DNA of 7,547 bases from Deltaproteobacteria bacterium (GTDB lineage: Bacteria; Desulfobacterota; Binatia; UBA9968): positions 1 through 7,547 of the forward strand of contig VBLN01000191.1 of assembly GCA_005878685.1 (NCBI GenBank), given 5' to 3'. The notes under the pieces were generated by a model. That model saw only the letters and a list, made by a program, of their open reading frames with translations, had not been told where the DNA came from and made no database searches. Positions 1-5,043 of this stretch are shown here, one piece after another. Position 1 is the stretch's first letter, and each line of letters starts with the position of its first letter. A program made the translations under genes and the position numbers.

Positions 1-1
1 T

Positions 2-622
2 CGCGAGGTGATCGATCGCGCGAAACAATTCATCGCCTCACATCCGATGAAGGAAGCAGAATTCAAGTTGGCGAGCGGCCATGCCGGCGTCTTGGCCGCG
101 GCCAACGAGGTCATTTCCCGCTCGGACAAGCTCACTCTCGGACTCATGCTCCTGGCTCAGCTCATCTTCTGTGCCCTGGGGTTCGGCTCCCTTGTCGCAG
201 CGCTGCTCTTCGTTGGCGTAGTCTTGCTTTCTAATACCTTCGGCATGGCTCTCATGGCCTATTGGGATGTCGGTCTAAACATCAACACACTACCGGTGAT
301 TAGTCTCGGAATCGGGTTCGGGGAAGACTACGGCATCTATATCGTCTCGCGTATCATCGAGGAGTATGTTCGTCAGGGCCGTCGCGATCTGCACCTAGCG
401 GTCATCGAAGGGATGGCAACCGCAGGCAAGGCGGTTCTCTATACAGCCTTTTTGATCTCGGCGGGGATCGCCTTTTGGTCCTTTTCACCGCTCAAGTTTC
501 AAGCCGAGATGGGCTCTCAACTGTTCATCATCTTGACCATGAACATGCTCGGCGGGCTCTTACTTCTGCCCGCCATCATCGTCCTCATGTGTCCCCGATT
601 CGTTTTGCAGGACAGGAGATAG
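2..622 (+). CDS. RND/MMPL-superfamily exporter, C-terminal fragment (5' partial)
   Basis: This is the C-terminal end of an inner-membrane exporter of the RND superfamily (MMPL/COG1033 type), driven by proton flow. The frame is open to the left window edge, so the GTG at 8 is not a real start. Counting from that GTG, hydrophobic segments lie at about residues 42-60, 62-84, 92-114, 140-160 and 168-196, the usual C-terminal helix bundle. The stretch GIGFGEDYGIYIVSR (about 101-115) matches the family motif that is commonly G-x-G-V-D-Y-x-I; here Glu precedes the Asp-Tyr. The later block around SPLKFQAEMG, followed by a Leu-rich last helix ending LLLLPAI, resembles the exporters that often sit beside DUF1329/DUF1302 genes. 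The substrate cannot be read from this fragment. The stop TAG at 620-622 lies 2 bp before the next gene, implying one operon. Confidence 0.88.
   Translation, partial: REVIDRAKQFIASHPMKEAEFKLASGHAGVLAAANEVISRSDKLTLGLMLLAQLIFCALGFGSLVAALLFVGVVLLSNTFGMALMAYWDVGLNINTLPVISLGIGFGEDYGIYIVSRIIEEYVRQGRRDLHLAVIEGMATAGKAVLYTAFLISAGIAFWSFSPLKFQAEMGSQLFIILTMNMLGGLLLLPAIIVLMCPRFVLQDRR
614..619 (+). promoter_or_regulatory. Ribosome binding site of the substrate-binding protein gene
   Basis: AGGAGA lies 5 nt upstream of the ATG at 625 and overlaps the last codons of the exporter gene. It fixes the start of the binding-protein gene at 625 rather than at the ATG at 475 in the same frame, which would lie inside the exporter gene and add about 50 non-family residues ahead of the signal peptide. 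Confidence 0.75.
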
Positions 623-624
623 AA

Positions 625-1647
625 ATGAAATTTCGTGTCGCAACCCGTTGCTCTAAGCTTCTCTGTTTGGGTCTGTGGGGTTACTTGATCCTTTGCCTCG
701 GGTTTACCAGGACTGCCGTCTCCTCAGCCGCAGAGAGGGTCCGGCTTGCGGTCCCAACGGTAGCGGTCATGTATGCGCCTATCTACCTCGGAATCCATCA
801 AGGAATCTTTGCTGCGGAGGGTATGGAGCTGGAAATCTCTTCGATGCGGACGGACCTTGCCATCGCCGCCCTCGGAACGGGAGATCTCGACTATATCGCC
901 CACGGCGGGGCAGCGCTACGGGCTGCTGCCCAGGGCTTTCCCTTAAAGTTGGTATTTGCTCTGGACCACAAAGCGCCCTTTTGGTTGGTTGCCCGGCCAG
1001 AGATCGAGAATCTCAACATGCTCAGAGGAAAGAAAATCGGCATTAGCTTTCCGGGAGACACTCCGCAACTCGTCTTAAAACGGTTTCTCCGTCGGAAGGG
1101 AATCGACCCCGACCGGGAAGTTTCCTACGTTGCCGGGCAATTCTCACCTACCGCGCTACAGAGCCTCCTTGGCGGGGCCTTGGACGGTGCCGTCCTCGCA
1201 CCTCCCTTTAATGTGCTCGCTGAAGAGAAGGGGCTCCGCGTTCTAAGCTTTCTCGGCGAGGCGGTCCCGGATGCCACGACGTCCAACGGGATCGTGACCA
1301 GCGATCGGAAGATCAAATCTCAACCCGATCAGGTAAGGCGCATGGTGCGCGCCAACCTGACGGCGCTGCTTGCCTTTCGCCAGAAAAAGGGGGCTGCCGT
1401 GGATCTCCTTGTTTCTCAATTCAACATCTCCAAGAAAACCGCCGAGAAAGTGTACGCGCATGCCCTGGAGATCCTTACCCCGGACGGCGAACTCAGCCAT
1501 GAAAAGCTGCGCAACATCCTCGATATGATGCAGGAAACCGGCAAGAAAGATCTGTTAGCGTTCCAGCCAGAGGCGCTGCTGGACTTCTCCTTCCTCAGGG
1601 AAGCCCGCAAGGAATTGGGCCAATCCGGAGAGGGAAAAAATCGGTAA
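625..1647 (+). CDS. ABC-type substrate-binding protein, NMT1/SsuA-like
   Basis: This is a complete 340-aa periplasmic binding protein of the NMT1/THI5/SsuA-TauA class (COG0715), which normally captures small organic solutes for an ABC importer. The N-terminus has a basic start (MKFR), a hydrophobic core at about residues 11-27 and a plausible signal-peptidase site near SSAA (33-36). Cysteines in the core are not in a lipobox context, so a soluble periplasmic protein is likelier than a lipoprotein. Family features are the block APIYLGIHQGIFAAEGMELE (51-70), the G-x-L-D-Y-IAHG segment (86-94), and LRGKKIGISFPGD, typical of the hinge side of the second lobe. Length is normal for the family. No ATPase or permease gene is adjacent, so it is an orphan within this window, paired with an RND exporter instead. 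The ligand is not predictable. An AGGAGA site supports the ATG at 625. Confidence 0.88.
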   Translation: MKFRVATRCSKLLCLGLWGYLILCLGFTRTAVSSAAERVRLAVPTVAVMYAPIYLGIHQGIFAAEGMELEISSMRTDLAIAALGTGDLDYIAHGGAALRAAAQGFPLKLVFALDHKAPFWLVARPEIENLNMLRGKKIGISFPGDTPQLVLKRFLRRKGIDPDREVSYVAGQFSPTALQSLLGGALDGAVLAPPFNVLAEEKGLRVLSFLGEAVPDATTSNGIVTSDRKIKSQPDQVRRMVRANLTALLAFRQKKGAAVDLLVSQFNISKKTAEKVYAHALEILTPDGELSHEKLRNILDMMQETGKKDLLAFQPEALLDFSFLREARKELGQSGEGKNR

Positions 1648-1683
1648 CCGCTCCCGGCAACGACAAAGTTCCTCGTCATTTTC

Positions 1684-2130
1684 CTATGTCACCTGGATCG
1701 AGAAAAGGACCGGCGGAAGCCCCGGCTGTCTGAACGAGCAGCCCATGAAAAACCTCATCAGCCTGGCGACGCCTGCTGCCCTCATGATGATTAAATGCAT
1801 ATCTCCGTTCGTCGTATAATTCCTGATGACCCTTTTCAAACTACCTGTATAGACCTCCACGGTTATCTCCACCCCCATGCTACGAAAAGCGTCGCGAGCA
1901 GCCAAAATCCCGTGTTCGGCCGATCCCTTTTGCTCCTTGATTTTTTTCCCTGCTAAAGTTGGCGATTCCATCGTGATCCAGTGATCACGCAAATAGGCCC
2001 ACAACTCCACCCCATAAGGAACAAGAAAGACCACCCTCATCCCAGGCTTGGCAATCTCCTCCAGGTAAGGGATGATCTCCTCGATTCGGTCATGCCTCGT
2101 TAGCGGAACCACAATTTGTTTTGCCACCAT
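1684..2130 (-). CDS. Small Usp-like paralog 3 (148 aa)
   Basis: This is a small, probably cytoplasmic protein of unassigned function and one of three homologous proteins here. The start is placed at the ATG at 2130, not the in-frame ATG at 2178. The internal one has an AGGAAG site (2140-2135), aligns with the paralogs' starts, and the sigma-54 promoter at 2177-2163 overlaps the longer version. The layout resembles the universal stress protein fold: strand KQIVVPL, helix RIEEIIPYLEEIA, strand MRVVFLVPY, a variable middle, then GVEITVEVYTGSLKRVI and the buried strand MHLIIMRA, ending LPPVLF. In true ATP-binding Usp proteins a G-x2-G-x9-G-S/T loop follows that strand; here it is absent. Compared with the other two copies it has short deletions in the middle and before the last strand, making it the most divergent. 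It is transcribed alone. The Usp relationship is inferred from pattern only. Confidence 0.8.
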   Translation of the reverse strand: MVAKQIVVPLTRHDRIEEIIPYLEEIAKPGMRVVFLVPYGVELWAYLRDHWITMESPTLAGKKIKEQKGSAEHGILAARDAFRSMGVEITVEVYTGSLKRVIRNYTTNGDMHLIIMRAAGVARLMRFFMGCSFRQPGLPPVLFSIQVT

Positions 2131-2134
2131 CTTT

Positions 2135-2140
2135 CTTCCT
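2135..2140 (-). promoter_or_regulatory. Ribosome binding site of Usp-like paralog 3
   Basis: On the - strand AGGAAG is followed by AAAG and the ATG at 2130. It supports the shorter start, matching the paralogs, which both begin only three or four residues before the Q-I-(V/L)-V strand. Confidence 0.6.
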
Positions 2141-2162
2141 TTCTTCCTGGCGCTAGCTACCC

Positions 2163-2177
2163 GCAATCGATGTGCCA
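2163..2177 (-). promoter_or_regulatory. Sigma-54 (RpoN) promoter of Usp-like paralog 3
   Basis: On the - strand the sequence TGGCAC-ATCGA-TTGC runs from 2177 to 2163. It matches the -24/-12 consensus TGGCAC-N5-TTGC at every defined position. Taking the final C as -12 puts transcription start near 2151, giving a leader of about 21 nt before the ATG at 2130 with the ribosome site inside it. An equivalent promoter occurs at 3464-3450 ahead of paralog 1, which makes a chance match unlikely. Confidence 0.85.
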
Positions 2178-2206
2178 ACGACGCATGACTGATCTCTGCT
2201 GAAAGT

Positions 2207-2216
2207 AAGATACGGA
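2207..2216. promoter_or_regulatory. Extra half-site of the inverted-repeat element in copy A
   Basis: AAGATACGGA at 2207-2216 is an exact 10-base repeat of 2286-2295, the right arm and flank of the inverted repeat at 2276-2293. It lies about 61 bp upstream of the predicted start of paralog 3. Copy B has only a degraded version at the matching place (around 3493-3502). It could be a secondary activator contact, or chance. Confidence 0.4.
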
Positions 2217-2275
2217 ACTAGCAGGAGAATTCTTCGCAGGTCAATCGGATCTGCAACGAGAGGAATGGGGCAGAG

Positions 2276-2293
2276 CGTATCCTCGAAGATACG
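2276..2293. promoter_or_regulatory. Inverted repeat, putative enhancer (UAS) copy A
   Basis: CGTATC (2276-2281) and GATACG (2288-2293) form a 6-bp dyad with a 6-base spacer. The centre lies about 133 bp upstream of the predicted sigma-54 start near 2151. The same element stands at 3562-3579 at essentially the same distance from the other sigma-54 promoter. Dyads about 100-150 bp upstream are typical binding sites for NtrC-family activators, which carry Fis-type helix-turn-helix domains. Assignment to the regulator encoded at 3739-5043 is inference from proximity. Confidence 0.65.
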
Positions 2294-2392
2294 GACACGT
2301 GTAAAAAATGATTCAGTCGACTCGGCGCTGGGCTGGCGAACGTTGGTGGCATTGCCTCAGGCGGCATTCGGTTTCGGTCAATACATCGGCTC

Positions 2393-2884
2393 CTAAGTTC
2401 CTTGATCCGGCCGGAGGAGAAGCACGGGCGGAAGAGTAGACTGCCTGAAGAAGCCGAAGAGAGCCATCGTCTCGCATAACGACTTTATGATGCGAAGGCC
2501 ACTTCGGGCCCGCATCATGATCAAATAGACATCTCCGGTCGCCGTATAATCCTCAATCACCCTCCGTAAACTACGCGTATAAACATCCACGGCTAACTCC
2601 ACTCCCGGGTTCTGCAAGATCTGACGTGCGAGTGAAATCTTCTGTTCGGCCAATTCCCTTTGCACCTCCCAGGAATATTGATCCATGATTTTTCCGCCTG
2701 ATAAGACCGCTTCTCTGACAGACTCCGTCGCCACCCAGTGATCGCGCAAATAGACCCATAACTTCACTGGATAGGGGATGAGGAAAACCACCCTCATCCC
2801 TTCGCGGACTATCTGTTTAAGATAAGGAATGATCTCTTCCATTCGCTCGCCCCTTTTCATCGGAACCAAAATCTGGTTTGGCAT
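2393..2884 (-). CDS. Small Usp-like paralog 2 (163 aa)
   Basis: This is the second of three homologous small proteins, probably cytoplasmic, of unassigned function. The start is the ATG at 2884, which has a strong GGGAGGA site (2898-2892) 7 nt upstream and begins MPNQILVPM like its paralogs. An in-frame ATG at 2923 would overlap the stop of the upstream gene and adds residues without family similarity. Usp-like order is visible: strand NQILVPM, helix MEEIIPYLKQI, strand MRVVFLIPY, a polar middle region at about residues 50-85, GVELAVDVYTRSLRRVI, then YLIMMRARSGLRII and the final strand LPPVLLL. The RARSGL stretch is the closest of the three to the Usp G-R-S-G-L loop, but the following glycine-serine pattern for ATP binding is missing. 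It shares YLRDHW closely with paralog 3. It follows paralog 1 by 31 bp with no promoter between, so both should be on one sigma-54-dependent mRNA. Confidence 0.85.
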   Translation of the reverse strand: MPNQILVPMKRGERMEEIIPYLKQIVREGMRVVFLIPYPVKLWVYLRDHWVATESVREAVLSGGKIMDQYSWEVQRELAEQKISLARQILQNPGVELAVDVYTRSLRRVIEDYTATGDVYLIMMRARSGLRIIKSLCETMALFGFFRQSTLPPVLLLRPDQGT

Positions 2885-2891
2885 GGTCTTA

Positions 2892-2898
2892 TCCTCCC
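2892..2898 (-). promoter_or_regulatory. Ribosome binding site of Usp-like paralog 2
   Basis: On the - strand GGGAGGA stands 7 nt before the ATG at 2884, in the 31-bp gap after the stop of paralog 1. It decides between this start and the longer in-frame ATG at 2923. Confidence 0.75.
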
Positions 2899-2915
2899 AT
2901 CTCTTCCGGGTGATA

Positions 2916-3410
2916 TTAAACAAGATTGCCTGGATGGACTAACACCATAGGAGAGGGAATGGGCCGTTTGAATAGTCCGAGAAGAGAGAGCGTCTCCTGC
3001 AGGAACCCCATATTGTGCAGGATACCTCGCGCCCGCGTCAAAATAAATTTGACGTCTCCTTTACGCATGTATCGCTCCACCACCTTTTTCAAACGACCCG
3101 TATAAACATCCGCGACCATTTCGACACCCTTCTTCCGCAGAGCCTCTTGGGCGAGAAAAACCTTGTGCTGGCTTAATCGTGCTTGCTCATCTTCAACGGA
3201 ATCTCTCTCTATCTTTCTCTGTACGGATGAGGGCTCCTCGAAAAACTCCCCGCTCAGCCACCAATCTTGACCCACCTTAAAATCACCGGTCACTGAATGA
3301 TGAATAAGGTAAACCACTCTCGTTCCCGGTTGGGCAATCCGCTCAATATATGGAATGATCTGTTCAAGCCGATCATCATCCTTTAGAGCAACCAATATTT
3401 GTCCTCCCAT
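2916..3410 (-). CDS. Small Usp-like paralog 1 (164 aa)
   Basis: This is the first of the three homologous small proteins downstream of the two-component genes; function unassigned. The start is the ATG at 3410, with a perfect AAGGAGG site (3423-3417) 6 nt upstream. An in-frame ATG at 3497 is rejected because it would lie upstream of the sigma-54 promoter at 3464-3450. Usp-like elements: strand GGQILVAL, an acidic turn KDDDR, helix LEQIIPYIERI, strand TRVVYLIHH, a long polar, probably helical middle at about residues 50-95, GVEMVADVYTGRLKKVV, the strand VKFILTRA, and a last strand PMVLVHP. As in the other copies, the Usp nucleotide-binding glycine motif is not seen. The motif V-Y-T-x-x-L-(K/R)-(K/R)-V-(I/V) is shared by all three and would make a good family signature. 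It is the first gene of the sigma-54 unit that also carries paralog 2. Confidence 0.85.
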   Translation of the reverse strand: MGGQILVALKDDDRLEQIIPYIERIAQPGTRVVYLIHHSVTGDFKVGQDWWLSGEFFEEPSSVQRKIERDSVEDEQARLSQHKVFLAQEALRKKGVEMVADVYTGRLKKVVERYMRKGDVKFILTRARGILHNMGFLQETLSLLGLFKRPIPSPMVLVHPGNLV

Positions 3411-3416
3411 GATCGT

Positions 3417-3423
3417 CCTCCTT
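3417..3423 (-). promoter_or_regulatory. Ribosome binding site of Usp-like paralog 1
   Basis: On the - strand this is a perfect AAGGAGG, 6 nt before the ATG at 3410, and lies inside the roughly 28-nt leader predicted from the sigma-54 promoter. It fixes the start. Confidence 0.85.
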
Positions 3424-3449
3424 CGTTCTGCACTTGATGATGTGATTCC

Positions 3450-3464
3450 GCAAGCTAGGTGCCA
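3450..3464 (-). promoter_or_regulatory. Sigma-54 (RpoN) promoter of Usp-like paralogs 1 and 2
   Basis: On the - strand TGGCAC-CTAGC-TTGC runs from 3464 to 3450 and matches the -24/-12 consensus TGGCAC-N5-TTGC at all defined bases. Transcription should start near 3438, about 28 nt before the ATG at 3410. The conserved bases are identical to those at 2177-2163, whereas the 5-base spacer differs, as expected if only the contact bases are selected. Confidence 0.87.
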
Positions 3465-3552
3465 ATTTGACAAGATCGGCGGCAGCCCGGGTAACATGCT
3501 GAACTCGAAGGAGAATTTTTGGTAGATGAGTTTGTTCAGAGCGGCATGCAGG

Positions 3553-3584
3553 GCAGCCGAACGTATCCTTTAGGATACGGCTGC
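3553..3584. promoter_or_regulatory. Inverted repeat with extended stem, putative enhancer (UAS) copy B
   Basis: The core is CGTATCC (3562-3568), a TTTA spacer and GGATACG (3573-3579), a perfect 7-bp dyad centred about 132 bp upstream of the predicted sigma-54 start near 3438. It is flanked by GCAGC (3553-3557) and GCTGC (3580-3584), so a 12-bp stem with a 4-base bulge on one side can be drawn. Only the core is shared with copy A at 2276-2293, which argues that the core is the protein-binding dyad and that the outer arms are incidental or copy-specific. Binding by the neighbouring NtrC-type regulator is inferred. Confidence 0.68.
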
Positions 3585-3628
3585 GTACACGAAATTATTC
3601 AGCTGGACCATCGGCTTAGATTTTGGAT

Positions 3629-3668
3629 CTGGGATTTCGGATTCAGGATGTCAGATTCGCGATCCCAG
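3629..3668. repeat. 7-bp dyad with 26-base loop in the regulator-paralog intergenic region
   Basis: CTGGGAT (3629-3635) is complementary to ATCCCAG (3662-3668), and a TTTTT run follows on the + strand. It does not point the right way to terminate the regulator gene, which is on the - strand, and the loop is long. It may be a simple-sequence remnant of GGATT-like repeats. A terminator role is not supported. Confidence 0.3.
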
Positions 3669-3738
3669 TTTTTCGCGCACGAGGGATTTTTTCAATCGAA
3701 AACCTTCGGCCGCGGAAAAGTCGGCAATCTAAAAGGCT

Positions 3739-5043
3739 TTAGTCGATTTGAAGCACTTTGATGAGTCTCGATAGATAGGTTCTCTGAAGACCGAGGATCT
3801 TTGCTGCGGCCGCTCGGTTTCCTTGGGTCTGAGCCAAAGTCTTTAGGATCATCTCCCGCCGATAGTCATCGATGGCCTCATGGTATGAGAGACCATCTCG
3901 AAGGGAAGCCGATGTTGCAGAAACAATATTCCTGGGTAAATCGTGGAGAGACAACTGAGGCCCCTGGCCTAAAACGACGGCCCGCTCGATCACGTTGGCC
4001 AGCTCGCGGACATTCCCCGGCCAATCATAGGCTACAAGCTTTTCTACAGCTTCCTTAGTCATCTCGGTAAAGTTTTTCTTTGCTTCCTTTGAAAACCTTT
4101 GCATGAAACAGCTGGCCAGAGGGGGAAGGTCTTCCTTCCTTTCTCTCAAAGGTGGAAGGACAAGAGGGATAACATTGAGGCGGTGGTAAAGATCTTCGCG
4201 AAAACGGCCCTCCTTGACTGCGCCTTCCAAATCGCGATTTGTGGCGGCAATAATCCTTACGTCCACGCGGATAAGCTTGGTTCCTCCCAAACGCTCAAAT
4301 TCCCGCTCCTGGAGAAACCTGAGGAGCTTGGTTTGGACCTCCGGGGAAATATCTCCAATCTCGTCAAGGAAAACTGTCCCACCATGCGCCAATTCTAACT
4401 TGCCCCTCTTTAGCTCATGCGCCCCAGTAAATGATCCCTTTTCGTGCCCGAATAATTCGCTCTCTAAAAGCTCCCGGGACAGGCCCACACAGTTGATGAC
4501 AACAAATGGCTTATCTCTCCTCTCACTCCAATTATGGATGGCACGGGCGAAGAGCTCTTTGCCGGTTCCGCTTTCACCCAGGAGTAGAACCGTGGATTTG
4601 GTGCTTGCGGCCTTCTTTGCCACATCCATCGCCTCATTCATCTTTACGCTCTTGCCCACGACCAAGCGATAGCGCTCGTCTAGCTCGTGTGAAAGTATCT
4701 CCACCTCTCTTTGAAGCCTTTCGCGCTCCAATGCGTTCCGGACGACGAGACAAATATGATCGAGCTCAAAGGGCTTGGTGATAAAGTCATAAGCCCCCTC
4801 CTTCATGGCCTGAACTGCTCGGTCAACGCTACCGTAGGCCGTAATCATCACCACCGGGAGGTCCATTCTTCGCTTCCGAATCTCTTTTAAGACGTCCAAT
4901 CCGCTGATATCGGGCATCTCGATGTCTAGCAGCACCATCTGGGGAGCCTGTTGATCCAGAAGTTCGAGGCCTTCTTTGCCGGTTGATGCGAGCAGCACGA
5001 AATATCCCAGAGAGGATGGTTTCAGCAAACTGCTCCATGGCAT
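3739..5043 (-). CDS. Sigma-54-dependent response regulator, NtrC family, receiver N-terminus incomplete
   Basis: This protein activates sigma-54 RNA polymerase from distant enhancers by ATP hydrolysis. In the 434-aa frame the order is receiver (1-100), linker helix, AAA+ domain (about 126-360) and Fis-type helix-turn-helix (about 398-430). Visible motifs are phosphoacceptor Asp40 (VLLDIEMP), Thr68 (MITAYG), Lys90 (ITKPFE), Walker A GESGTGKE (156-163), the sigma-54-contacting loop GSFTGA (203-208; Ser for the usual Ala), Walker B VFLDEIGD (224-231), and WPGNVREL (341-348). The receiver lacks strand 1 and the two acidic residues that bind magnesium: Asp40 is about 14 residues earlier than usual. 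An in-frame TAA lies 15 bases before the ATG at 5043, which has no good ribosome site. So either the start is disrupted or a base error hides it. It follows the kinase gene by 75 bp and is the likely activator of the two sigma-54 promoters downstream. Confidence 0.9.
   Translation of the reverse strand: MPWSSLLKPSSLGYFVLLASTGKEGLELLDQQAPQMVLLDIEMPDISGLDVLKEIRKRRMDLPVVMITAYGSVDRAVQAMKEGAYDFITKPFELDHICLVVRNALERERLQREVEILSHELDERYRLVVGKSVKMNEAMDVAKKAASTKSTVLLLGESGTGKELFARAIHNWSERRDKPFVVINCVGLSRELLESELFGHEKGSFTGAHELKRGKLELAHGGTVFLDEIGDISPEVQTKLLRFLQEREFERLGGTKLIRVDVRIIAATNRDLEGAVKEGRFREDLYHRLNVIPLVLPPLRERKEDLPPLASCFMQRFSKEAKKNFTEMTKEAVEKLVAYDWPGNVRELANVIERAVVLGQGPQLSLHDLPRNIVSATSASLRDGLSYHEAIDDYRREMILKTLAQTQGNRAAAAKILGLQRTYLSRLIKVLQID

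Larger units (their letters stand above)
2163..2316 (-). repeat. Duplicated upstream regulatory module, copy A
   Basis: This region aligns with 3450-3602. From 2205 to 2316 the two copies align without gaps at a constant offset of 1286 bases; the sigma-54 promoter cores are offset by 1287, so one single-base indel lies between. Strong blocks are 2205-2231 (22 of 27 bases identical, including AGGAGAATT) and 2276-2316 (30 of 41 identical, including the inverted repeat and ATTCAG). Between these blocks identity drops to roughly chance-plus levels. Similarity ends just past 2316. The pattern indicates that promoter and enhancer were duplicated along with the gene, and that selected sites were retained. 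Confidence 0.75.
2131..2392. other. Intergenic region between paralogs 2 and 3
   Basis: These 262 bases hold the sigma-54 promoter, the putative enhancer and the extra half-site described separately. The stretch 2317-2392, next to the stop of paralog 2, has no clear intrinsic terminator on the - strand: the short dyad TGCC/GGCA near 2352-2366 is not followed by a T-run. Read-through from the upstream operon into paralog 3 therefore cannot be excluded. Confidence 0.6.
3450..3602 (-). repeat. Duplicated upstream regulatory module, copy B
   Basis: This is the counterpart of 2163-2316. Shared blocks in the same order and spacing are the sigma-54 core, the region 3491-3517 containing AGGAGAATT, the inverted repeat at 3562-3579, and AAAT-x-ATTCAG ending at 3602. 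Sequence beyond 3602 is not shared. Confidence 0.75.
3411..3738. other. Intergenic region between the response regulator and Usp-like paralog 1
   Basis: This gap of 328 bases contains the ribosome site, sigma-54 promoter and putative enhancer of the paralog 1-2 operon (3417-3602). The remainder, 3603-3738, is richer in A/T and holds loosely repeated GGATT/GATTC words and the dyad listed at 3629-3668. No protein-coding gene is supported there: an open frame on the + strand from 3519 overlaps the regulator gene's 3' end, matches no family, and its counterpart in copy A soon hits a stop. Confidence 0.6.

Noticed and set aside
475..624. Longer + strand start for the substrate-binding protein at 475
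   Set aside because: It lies within the exporter gene, gives residues with no family likeness, and the AGGAGA site plus signal peptide clearly place the start at 625.
625..730. Lipoprotein signal in the binding protein
   Set aside because: The cysteines in the hydrophobic core are preceded by Leu at -1 (LILC, KLLC), not Gly/Ala/Ser, so no valid lipobox exists.
1648..1683. Bidirectional terminator between the convergent genes
   Set aside because: Only a 4-bp ACGA/TCGT pairing is visible, with no convincing stem or T-run.
3411..3497. N-terminal extension of Usp-like paralog 1 to ATG 3497
   Set aside because: It would start upstream of the sigma-54 promoter, has no ribosome site, and the extra residues are not shared with the paralogs. 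The same reasoning rejects starts at 2178 and 2923.
3629..3673. Intrinsic terminator on the + strand formed by CTGGGAT/ATCCCAG and TTTTT
   Set aside because: The loop of 26 bases is too long and no + strand transcript would need to end here.
3519..3761. Possible small protein on the + strand with AAGGAG upstream
   Set aside because: The AGGAG word is part of the conserved regulatory block, the frame runs into the antisense of the regulator gene, and the matching frame in copy A stops after about 24 codons. Base changes between copies show no codon-position bias.
4099..4781. Several open frames antisense to the regulator gene, and similar ones antisense to the kinase
   Set aside because: They mirror strongly conserved coding sequence, lack family features and are explained as frame shadows.
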